Assembly (NCBI GenBank): GCA_023053575.1 | Contig: JAKZAP010000007.1 | Location: forward strand, 10,305,008-10,369,007 | Origin: Branchinecta lynchi | Lineage: Eukaryota > Arthropoda > Branchiopoda > Anostraca > Branchinectidae | Reading direction: 5' to 3' | DNA: 64,000 nucleotides | Shown here: piece after piece, positions 10,701-22,700 of the stretch | Numbering within the stretch: the stretch's first letter is position 1 | How the letters are laid out: every line of letters begins with the position of its first letter | Position numbers and translations under genes: made by a program | Notes under the pieces: model-generated | Told to the model about the DNA's origin: nothing | Databases searched by the model: none | The model's input: only the letters and a program-made list of their open reading frames with translations

Positions 10701-13700
10701 ACCTCGAGAGTTTTTTTTGCGCGTTCCACTGCCCAATGCCTGAAGTGCGAAAAAATAGTAATTATTCTGAACTTCCAAGCACATTTTTCGAAACATTTCT
10801 TTGTTTAATTCAAGTCAATTCAGTTTATTTCAACATAAATTACGGACTAGCCGAATAGCAGGTGGTAAAGTCAAACACACATTAAAAACTAACCAAAATT
10901 ATCAACATATACTGGAAGCATATAAAATACTGAGAACAAACAATATAAAAAATAACGATAGGGGTAATAGAGAACGGGGGGTAAAATAATAACCTACTAA
11001 TTCTGTTACGTAGCGAAACAAAGGAGGGGACACAACTATTCTTGTACCTCGCGTATCGGCAAAACCTTGGTTGAAGGGTAGGGACTGGTTCGGAAGCTTG
11101 TCTTTGAGGCCTCCCTCCTTTCTGTTGTAAAGTGGGGTGGGGGAGAGGAAGTCGTGAAGGACTGGGTTCAGAAGAGCCTGCACACCAAACTTTAAGCAAA
11201 AATTTTCACGGCGATGAGACAAGGTTGTCAGATTAAATTTTTTGAGAAAATAGATGTAAGGGACTTTCAGATATTTATCAGTTATTACGAGAGCTCGGTA
11301 CTGTATCCTCTCTAGAACATCCGATTGCTCACGAGTCACGCCAAAATGCCATACAGGAAAGCAGTATTCTAGGACTGGGCGAATGAACGAAACATAAATT
11401 CACAATAGGTTCGGAAGGGACACCGTGACGGGAAAGGAGTTTGAGTCCTCGAGTCCCCAAAGGCCCATATTGGCCTTCTTTAAAACGGAATCTACTTGCT
11501 TTTCCCACTTCATATCATTCGTGATGTGTACACCCAGTAGTTTTATTTCTTTAAAGTTCAATGGGCACATCAAACTACTCCAGTCCCACTCTGTAACAAC
11601 CTAGGAACAATGCTTACCCCCTAGATCAGCAGCTTTTTCAACATTTTCCTCTCTGGGATATTTCAAAGAGTAATTTTTTAGGCCAGTACATGCTCAATTT
11701 ACTATCTTGGACAAAGATAAAAGTGATGTTTCTTATAATACTTAGTAGGTCTTTATTTTATGCATAAATCAGCTTGTATAATTCAGATTTGAATAGATCT
11801 TTTGTTTTTGAAGGATTTTTTTACCTATATTATTTTTCATAAGCTTATTGCATATTCTGGTACATTTTAGAAAGCAAGCTAGTCAAGCTTCACAACACTA
11901 TTCACAAAGAAAAACTTTTAATAGGCACTGTAAGCTATGGAACTTCTAATGAAAGACTAGAACAATCAGGTAAACTGCATCTGCGGCTTGACTTTGGTGA
12001 TGTCTCAGATATATCCTTTTCTATCAAGCATTGCTGAGAGTTCTTGAATTTCCTGCCACGATATCCCAGCTCCTAAAATTTGGATCGCCGAAATGACAGA
12101 GAGGTAAAGACAAGGGATAACAAGAAAACGGCCGATTTTCGTAGCTCCATCTAAAGGAAGTCGGAAATGTTTATTTGTGATGCATTTAATACAAAGTAAA
12201 GCATTAGAAGTGTCCATTGTGCTTTAACAGATTCGTTTAATATTATATAGCTGCGGGCTTGGTTTGTAGAATAGAGGGAAGGGTCCGGGGAGAGAGTTAG
12301 GATTTGTGTCAAAGGAAGTTAGTAGTAGGTTAATTGACCAAGAAATCCAGGTTTGGCTAGCTAGGATAAGAGATAGTAGATCCTTGAGTTTGTATGCAGA
12401 GGCTAAAGAGATTTGGAGTGAAGAAATTTATTTTAAAGCGGGTCCAAATAAAGAGGAAATGAAACTAATTTTAAATATGAGGGCAGATAGCTTTCCACTT
12501 GGTGAAAGACGAAAGTATTTGGGAAGTGTTAGGGAGAAATCTGGTCGTTACTTTTGTCATATGTGCGGTGAGGGATATGAGGATCTAATTCATTTTGTGT
12601 GTGGATGTGATGAAACTGAGGATCTGAGGGAGGAAATTTTTAAGGGAGGGATCATGGGAGGAAGTGGTTGTTAAATATTATGAGGAGTAGGGATTTTCTT
12701 AGTAGAAGAAACCTGGCGAGGTTCCTCAGAGTGGCCAGTCTTCACAGGGAAAAGTGTTTGAGTGGGGTTTAGTGTAGTAGTGTGACCGTTTATTTTTGTA
12801 TTTACATGTTGTTATTTATGTGTGTTTGTTATGGCCTTTGGGCTTTCAAGGCAAATGAATATCATATCAAATATCATACGATACTACGCACTGGGGATTG
12901 GAGGACAAAATTTGGGTACACTTTTTTGAAAAGAGATTGTTAGGACCACTGATTTTTCAGTGTTTACAACCATCTGATCTGCAGATACTCAATCACAAAC
13001 ATCATCTATGATATCTTGTGCTTTGCTTTTTACATTTCTCCGGCAGTTTCGTAAGAAAACACACGTAACGTCGCAGTTTTTTAACAAAATTTAATCGGAA
13101 ATGAGCTTTATAAGGCTTCAACTATTTTTGTGTAAAGCACATGTTTTTGGGGCGGTAATCCGGAACTTTAGCGAAGTAAATTAAAAGGTATTTTTTTTTT
13201 ACCTAAACAGTGTTATTAGTACGAAAAGGTGTCATTTTTAGAGAAAAAGTGTCATGGGTCACTCAGAGGCAAAAACTGCCAATAAGTACCAAAAGTGTCA
13301 CACGTGGCAACCATGCCCAGCTTCCCTCGAGACGCATAATTTCTTCTTGAGCAGCTGCCGTCCGCTCCGAAATTCCTTAACGTTTAACTGAAAAGGGCTG
13401 AGATAGGGCAAATTAGTTACCCATCACTTATTCACTTGAAGAGGCTCGAAGACTCCTATTAAGACTTGAGCCACTCCATGTCCGCCCGGAAAACTTAATT
13501 TTACGTTTTGGCCGATCAATCCTTGCCAGTGAAAAACATAGAGATATTCTGCCCGATCTAGCACCGGCGACAGGACGGACGCGGCACCAAAATCTCCTGG
13601 TGCCAGTTAGATATTCGAAAATAGTTAGATAGTCGGTGCCAGTTAGGTATTCGAATTCATTTGTGCCACATTTTATTGAAAAAAAAAAAAAAATGAGTGA

Positions 13701-16700
13701 ATTCCAAGTGATTTATTTTCTTATGTAATAATTGTATATTCAAGTATTGTAACACATACAAATGTAATGGTCGACGTATTTAGTGCCATGTCGGCGCTAC
13801 GAGTTTGATCAATAAAAATATCTGTCTATCTATCTAAGACCTGATGAAAATGCGTTACTTCGTTGCTCCGCTATTCACGAATCAGTCGATATTGATATAG
13901 TGGAATTTCCCTGTCGGATTTGTGGTGCTCGACGCGTGTTTTGTGCTTGAAGAAAACGATAAACGAAAACTAAAGTGTTCATGCAGTTAACTACCTTCCA
14001 CGAGCTGATCGCTGGCCACTGAAAAGCCGCTTTTATATTGACATTCAAATTTTCAGGGCCGTAGATATTCTGAACGTCATTCTCTAGAGCAAAGAGTGAA
14101 AAGAAAAAAAAATCCCTTAACACAAGCCAAACAATGTAGTGTGTTCAGTCAAATGATGCAAAAACAAGTTTGATTTTCAGTTAAACTTTAAACTACTTGG
14201 CAATAAAGTCCGACAAGATTTCGCATGCGAAATTAGCATCACTATGGGGAAACGTGCATGCGATGCGTCAACATTTCCGAGCGAAGGAAGAACTTCGCAT
14301 CCAACTGCGGTCAGTGAGCTCTTGCAAGACCTTCAGGGTACGTGTGACCTACGACATGATGTGGCTAGCAAGTCCATCACGCAAAGAAAAGAATGGACCT
14401 TGGCTTCGAGACCAGCAGCTGTCGACTAGATCTAACCAGAGATGGGCGAACCCGATCTTGAAAGGATTTGGGGCCAATTCCAGGGCTACGTATGAATCCG
14501 AATCCACCAGAGCTTGCGGAGGATTCGAATCCGACCTTGACAAAAGTCAAATCGTGTACATATGTTATAGTTTAAAAATAAGAGGTGATTGCACTGCTGT
14601 CTAAGGCAAATGAGACAGTTAATTGGGCGACGTAAACCATATTTGTAGGTATTCATGTGTGTTGTTATAACTTAGTATTGGTTTCCTCTGGGCAACCAGG
14701 AATGAATTTTGGGCTCGTTAAGCCCAATGCCTTAAATACAGTATGTCAAACTGGGGATTAGGAATTTTAGCGTATCTAAGATTCAGGATTTGAAATCTGA
14801 GTCCGAATCCTAATCCAGCCTGACGGAATCCGACCAAAAGGAAGAATCCTGGATCCGAATCCGAATCAGGATTTGGATTCGTCCATCTCTGGTTTTAAAG
14901 CCACATCAGGAATATCACGATATGTCAAGGTCACAACAACAATGTCCATTCTGACGCACTTCTGAGCTTTAACAAAGATGGCCTACGCAGACATGAATTC
15001 ATGCTTTGAGGCTGGCGCTTCTCGAAAGAACTGGCAGGTGGTCTTTTCGAAACCAGTCGTTATGCTGCAAGGACTCCCTTCATCTGAAGTCATAGATTCT
15101 TTTAATACTTCTAAGAATTCCTAGGGCAATTTCTACGCTAAAAGTATGTATAAACAACAATGATACAAACCAATTTTGTTGGCTTAATATACATAATGCA
15201 TTATCATTTCTATTATTATCACTAAATTACCTGATACTCCGAGAGGTGGCAATAATCTCGCAATCATTTATGGCTGGGGATGCCTCTTTGGGATGACGGC
15301 GGTCTGAGGATCTAGATTAAACAAAAACAAAAAATCAAATTTCCAAACTGTCAGCAGAAACGCTAAGCTTTTTCGATTTTAGTAACTAATTTTTCTTCAG
15401 AAAGTCCTGAGAAAACGGGAAATGCTCTTCCATGTCGACCCTTTACCGGTAAGATGAAACAGGCATCTTCGCTGCGCGTTTGAAAGTTCATACACAACAA
15501 ATAGAACAACAAAAGTTCGAATTCGATTTACAAGGTGGTCATAAAAGCTGAGTTTACCAATTTGTTTTTCCTTCGTTGAGGTTTTCCAGCACTTTCTTTC
15601 CACACACGAACTAAAAAAGTGCAGGCCTTTGTTCAATTTAAATTCTCCGCGTCAGCATGGATTTGGGTCGTCCTGCAAACAGCGCACACTCTGAACGTTG
15701 TTACCCGAAAACCGGGTGAAAAACACAAAATCCCTTAGATTAGCGTGCGGAAATAACTTTTGCTCTTCAATTAAATAAATACGAAGCAGACTTCCGTACG
15801 GTCACACGCGGGCGATTGTACCTACACCTCGTCACGTAAACGGCCCAACGAAGGGAGACGTTCATAACGTGTTGATCAAGATACGGTTTTAACACGTACA
15901 TCCCTCATAAAGCTGCATGAGGTTAAAGTTCCGCAACTCTTCTATCCTTCTCATTCATAATTGGAAACCGCTTGTTTTTCCGCTATTTCCCCAGTCAAAT
16001 AAGCGGGAGCCCCCTATTCGAATAAAAACTCTCATCTCTGGACCGATACGTCATCTGGTACTCTTTTTAGCTGATTACTGTATGTATGAACAAGAACAAA
16101 TAATCTGGTAGAACCACTGCCTTGTCCCATGCAGCGACTATGCATACCCCGATAAAACTGAGCGGAGCTAGAGGTACTTGCTGTGAGGTTTGAGTTGATA
16201 CCCGTTTACTTCCCTCTTCGCCGCTGCGCCTGCAGGGGTGGAGAACCCGGTCTGCAGCGAGTCAGACGTGACCAATCAGCTGTAAGGGACGACTCAGGCG
16301 GCATTCATGTAAGGGTAGTGGAAAGTTATATGTAGCTTTTGTAGATTTAGAACGCGCTTTCGATAGTATTGATAGGGCGATGTTGTTTGGGATGATGGTA
16401 GGATTAGGGATACCTAGGCTTGTCATTAGGATTATTAGTCACATGTATGTAAGTAGCCTAGCTATAGTCAAAGTAGTAGGGAAAGGAACATCCACACCAT
16501 TTGAAGTATTGAGGGGAGTGAAACAGGGTAGCACATCGTCACCTAGGTTATTTTGTATTTACATTAATGATTTAGTAGATTATCTACAGAGCCGTTGGGC
16601 TCCTGTAGTGAAGCTAGGAAGTTTAGCCGTGTCAGTGTTGTTATTCGCTGACGACGCGGCTTTGGTAGCCACGTCTGCACAGGAGCTTCAGACTCTCTTG

Positions 16701-19700
16701 GATTTCCTCGAAACTTATTTGGATTTAAAAAAAAACTAAACCTGAACGTTAATAAAACAGAAATTGTAATATTTGGTAAGGAAGGGGATAACCCTGAAAA
16801 ATTTACATTTAAAGGTAAAGAATTATCCCAAAAGAAAAGCTGTAAGTATTTGGGGGTTACTTTAATGTCTAATGGTAGTTGGAAGGAACATATTGCAGAG
16901 ATGGGTAAAAGAGGTAAAGCTGCATCGTTTGCAGTTTTAAGAAACGAGACGTTAATGAAAATTAAGGACTTTAAGATGCATAAGCACGTATTTAATTCTA
17001 AAATTTTACCTACGATCCATTATGGGGCGGAGCTCTGGGGCTACGAGGCTCCTAAGCAACTTGAATCGATTCAGCTACAACACTACAAGAGATTAATGGG
17101 TTTACATCAAACAACCCATACACAAGTAATGAAAGGAGAATTAGGTTTGATGTCTCTTAGAACGCGTAGGCTAGTGCAAGTAGTTAGATTTTGGTTAAAA
17201 ATAGTAATTCTCCAAGAAGATAGGCTGCTGAAAGTGGCATACTTAGAGTCCCTCGGATCAAAAAAGAAGCGTTCTTGGCCTTGGCAAGTGAAAAAGCTGT
17301 TGGACGAAGCTGGACTGTCGTATGCTTGGAATGATGGACATGGTGATGCCGAAGATCTGGAAAATTTGATTGGAAAATTTACTTCAGTACTGCAGGACCA
17401 AGAAACTCAATTATGGAATGAGGCTATTCGGAAGTCGGAGACGCTCACTGATTATCCGAAGTTTAAGAATTTGTTTGGATTAGAATTTTATTTTAAGTTA
17501 GGTCTACCCGCAGAAATGTTAAAGATGTAGTTCCAACTCCGGGCGAACTGTCTCCCATTACGAAGTAGGAAAAAAGGTTTTTCAAAAGAATAGGTCTTTG
17601 CCAGTGGCTGAGTGTGCTTGCCGATTTTGTGGTGAGGTAGAAGAGAGTTTATGCCATCTGCTGACAGATTGTCCGTGGGTGAAGGAAATTAGAGATGTTT
17701 TTTTTGGTGGGGTGCCCATACTATTCCCTGGTATTATGAAGTCAACAAATCGTCAGGTAATTCGGTCGATATGTAAATATTTTAAGTGTATACTGGAAGT
17801 TTAGATCGGAGGTAATTTGGCAATGCTAGAAGGGTAAAAAGAAGTGATTTTATTGTATGTAATTTTGAAGTTCAATTTTGTTAGTTAAGTGCGATAATGA
17901 ATACTGCTGTATGGCCCTTTGTTGGCTTTAATAAAAAATTATTATTATTATTATTATTTTTCTTCGGAGTTCAACTGCGATATAGCTGTTTGTATATGTA
18001 ACAAATTGTGATGCTCAGCGTAGCTCCTCCTCCGCTTGTTTCCATCAGATAGGGTATCAGAATATATTCCAATCCGGATGGTCGTATTATAGACATAGGG
18101 AGACGGAGGTTCTTGTAGATTATTTGTTCTTGGTGGGAATAAACATCCACTGTAGACCGTTCACTGTAGACACTGTTTCTCAGATAATGGAAGCAGGAGC
18201 TTGTGCGCGAGCTACAAAGACATGCAGGATGGACGGATGGTTTTGAAAGACATTCTAACCTTGAAACAGACAGGACTTGTTGCATCCTTGCTGCTTTAAG
18301 GAGAAAACGAGCAAAAAGGGCGGACGTTAAGGAAACAGAGCATTATCAGGAGAACGATATTAGCGTCCTGGATGCTTTAACGCTCATTAGCACATAACCG
18401 AATTCAAAAATAGCCCGCTGGTCCTTTAACTCACACATCGCGAATACCAGAACAAGCCTCATTTTCAAAAACAGGCATAATAGCAAGGTTAACTAACCCG
18501 CGTTCACGCACAGGGCTTCTTTCCCTTCTCGGAGGGCTGAACTCCCTCTTCGGAGGAGACCTCCCTCGATGTTCTTCGGCGTAATGTCTTCTGGGTCCTG
18601 ACCCACCTGGTCCAGGGAACCTTTTCCAATCCGCACCTCCATCCCTTGGATTAAACGGGGGACGTGGACCTGGTCCCCCGGGTCCAGGTGGTCTCGAGGG
18701 CCTCTGATGGGGTGCTACAGGTCCAAGAGGGCCGGAAAAGGGTGCGGAAGCCCTAGGACCAGGAGGAGGGGCTGCTGAGCCTCTAGGTGCCAAGAAGGAG
18801 GTGTTCTGGGGTGGTGCTGCTGGTTTTGAAGGCTGGAAAGGAGAGGATTAAAAACAAATACTAAAGAAAAATCCAACAAAAATTCTTGGCAAGACTAACT
18901 AAGCCGTGCCAAACAAAAATGAAATATTGCTCACAAACTAGTAGCAAAAAAGAAGAAAACTGGTTGTAAAAACTTACTTCAGGACTCATATCCATATCCG
19001 AAAGCTACAAAAGCAGGCAAACTGTCACAGTCAATAGAAACAAGAAACTGAAAACACACTTGTCGCCACAAGAACGCCCTAATCAGTATTTTTGACGTTT
19101 CCGACTAAAGGAACGAGCGATCAACATAACCACTATCGAGTAAATAGTTACCGAGGTTTGGTGATGTGTCTACACTTGACTACAGCCCTTCTATTAAGCT
19201 TTCCCGAGCTGAAACTTACGACGACAAAAGAGTTGACCACCTGCAACCGATGAAGGTTTCCCGAGGATTTAATCCACCTTTCCAGAATGTTCAAAAACAA
19301 GACTGGGGCCTAACATTTACCTAAACATTATATATATATATATAAAAAGAAGTCCTAAGAACGAAATCAACTTCAAGTTTTGGCAATTTCAGATTTCGTC
19401 AACAGTAATGAAAACTCCGATAAATAACAAATTCTGAAAACAGCAAAAATAGATACAACATCCCCTGTTTCCTCGATGTGTGCATACCGCATCTTAGTTA
19501 TACTAGAAATTCTCTAACCTGCAAGTTTATCTTGCTTTGAACGTCGCGAGTGTAGTTGGCAGTGCTACCAGTAAGGCCCGTTTCCGAGGCATGGGAAGCA
19601 TAGGTCTTGGCGCTACTAGCTAGTGTTATTTTGCTCTGGTGTCGAAGTTGAGAAAGGTGTCAGCAGACACGTTCTCGTAATTTCCGTGAAAAATCTTATT

Positions 19701-22700
19701 ACATTCTATCAAATCTGAGCGTAGAATTCAAATGCTTGTACAGGTAAATTAAGAGTTTCGAACCGTTGTGGATAAGGTAAGTTACGAAGGACAGGGTAAT
19801 ATAACGACCGTGTTCCACCCTACTTGGCGTAGTTACTACGCATCAGGTCACGGATCCTGGTTTCTTGGCGTCAAGGCTGGAACGAATTTTCCAATTTTTG
19901 TCAAATGCCACGGGCTGATCGGGCCAACCACGTCACAGAGATCGTAGTTACCACGCTCGGAAGAGTTGCCACGCTAACTACGCTCCCGAGCCTGGTAAGC
20001 AAATAATTACTATTTCGAGAGGGTCGGAACGGTCAGCGTAGTAACTTTTCATAAGGTTGGAACCTTATGAAGATTTCCAATGAGAAATTCGCGTCACCAT
20101 GAGGAAACCTGCGTGCGATGCATCAGAGTCGGAGCGAAGGAGGAAATTCGTTTCCGACTACGAAAGTGCGACTGTGTGTGAACGTGCCTTAAGACAGAGC
20201 TTAAAATAGACAAGAAAACTCAGTTGGCATATCACACTTTCAGCGACTCTCCCACCCTCCTCCCAAAGGACGAACTCAGAAACGATAGAGAAAGCTTACC
20301 TCTGGTTCTTCATAGTATTCTTCATTTTCATACCCTCCATACCCTTCTTCATTATAGTTATCTTCACCGTTTCCAAACTGCTCTTCTTCTGTTTCCATGG
20401 AATCGTCAGCATAATTCACATCACCGGAAGCACCATAAGCTGAATCGCCTGTAAAGGAGACCTAGCACTGTAATGTGGACATACTGGATATGGTATGTGA
20501 ATGGTATTCAACAAGTGAATAAATAGTATAGTACGTAAACAACTGTAATTTAGTTGTCGAAATCATGTGTATTTTTCATATGTCAATGAATGGATCAGAT
20601 GGTTTAGGCATAGTTCTGTTCTTTTCATTATATTCTGTACTCCTCAGTTCTAAGGGAAACAAATAAATTATATAAGTAGTATCGGATATACGTTTTTTTA
20701 CCTCGGCAACAGGAAGTTCATTCTGAATTGACCTGCAGCTACAATTCTCTGGCGAACACGAATTCCAACTCCTACCAATTTTATACGACTATAACAAATG
20801 TCTTCGTAATACGAACAAATAAGCCGTGATACGAAGAACTACTAACATTACGTTATTTATCCCGCCTCCTTCGAACGCAGCCTTGCATAACTCGAATGCG
20901 CGCTGTCGCTGTACCGGGATGACTCGGCAATGTTAGGTACACCCTTGCTTTGATCCCACGCAACCAGGGGCGGTTCTAAGGGAGGGCGTGGGGGGTGACT
21001 CCCCCCCCTCCCCCCGCATGCTCCAGAGAATCTACTCTTAGTCGTATGTTTCGAGCGCATCTATATGACCGTCGTATGTTTTGAGCTTTTCAGAATGACA
21101 TTCAGGCAGTTACCAAACGTGAATTTCACCCACAAATCACATTGTATAGTCGTATTACTACGAAGAAATTTCTCGTCGTATGTTTTCAGATTCACAGTTG
21201 TGTCTTGTGAGTTTGCCAGAATGACTGTCGTGTGTTTGAGCTTGCCAGAATGACATCCTGAAAAGACCCGTTTCTTGTCGTAGTTTACGAAGGGCTTTTC
21301 TAGTCGTAAATTAGAGACGGTCGTAGGTTTTCAGATTCACAGTTGTGTCTTGTGAGTTTGCCAGAATGACTGTTGTGTGTTTGAGCTTGCCAGAATGAGA
21401 TCCTGAAAAGACCCGTTTCTTGTCGTAGTTTACGAAGGGCTTTTCTAGTCGTAAATTAGAGACAGTCGTAGGTTTTGAGCTTGCCATATGAGGCATTTAG
21501 GTGAATTGCGACAGCAAATGACCTACTTCTGGTCGTATCACGCGTATGGCTGTATAGAGATTACGCTGCGAAATATCGTGTGTTTTGAGGTTGTTAGAAC
21601 GACAGTCGTATGTTTCGAACTTGTCAGTGACATAAATGCGGCTACCAAATCGTTATTTTCACTCTGTGGCGCAGAAAACAGGCTGATTTTCGAAAATTTT
21701 GCCTGCGGCGCAACGTTTCAACACTATGCTATCTGGTTTTCTGCAAAAATCTCATTATCTTACAAAGAAACAGGTTGAGTAAGGTTTGCACATATACAGG
21801 CTTTGTAAGCACTGTATGATGGGCCTGATGATTGATTGATTTGGAATCCGAAAAAGACTCGGATCATTAATGTTTCCCAAAACTAGAAGCGCCATCTTTC
21901 ATAGTAGCCTATTCGCTATCCGGACGAATTGCCAGTGATTTGGGTGTGGTCTTAGGCCTAAGATTTCAGCCACCGCAAAAGCTAGAAATGCCAGTAAAAG
22001 TAAAAAATCGCCTGCGGCGCTCAGTTTGTTTGTCTTGGATATATACGTTAAAAGCTTCTGCTTGGGATCTGAGCCACGTGAAAAGCAAGAGTTATGTGGG
22101 AAGTAGTCGAATATTGACGAATAAAAGCCGAGTTAACAAATTTTGCTTGCGGCTGTTTCGAAGTTCTACCCTATTTCTATTTAGTTGAAGTGTCACACAT
22201 CATTTAAGTGCGGTGTTAAACTTGAGATTCGGGGTTACGCTACATTAAAAGGTAGAAGTTCTTACGAGTGCTTTCACTTTGCAAGGATTGAAAAAATTTC
22301 GCATGCGGCGCTCAGTTTAAGTTTCTCTTGATAGATATGTCAGAAGCTGGTACAGAGGCTTGTCTTCTCTGCAGCGAAATCTGATTGCAGTTATCGTGGT
22401 ATCTGGCCAGTTACCGTGGTATCTGATATTCAGATACCACGGTCCGACCGTGCTAACTGATCGCTGTATCTGAAAAGTCATCTCAGTTTCATCAAATTTT
22501 GTCAAGTTGGTGAGAAAGAAGTTTAGCACTTAGTGACAGCTTAGTGATGTAACTTTTTGCAGAGCAACCGTGTATCAGATACCACGGTAACTGCAAAAAC
22601 GACTAATTGCAGATTGAGTTACCGTGGTAACAGATACCATGGTATCTGCAAAAACGCAGCTAATTATCCTCGAATCCCAGGGCCAAAACAATACTTTGTG

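Larger units (their letters stand above)
10638..13315. mobile_element. hAT element of the same family, 2.7 kb, with nested LINEs
   Basis: The left end is CAGGGTTGCCA and the right end TGGCAACCATG. Exact 8-bp direct repeats CCCAGCTT lie at 10630-10637 and 13316-13323. The body carries a minus-strand LINE fragment (10800-11620) and a plus-strand LINE fragment (12240-12880). The stretch 11622-12240 between them has no recognisable feature. Confidence 0.8.

Noticed and set aside
13842..13870. Hammerhead core at CCTGATGAAAATGCG
   Set aside because: CTGATGA is present, but no following GAA with a pairing stem II was found.
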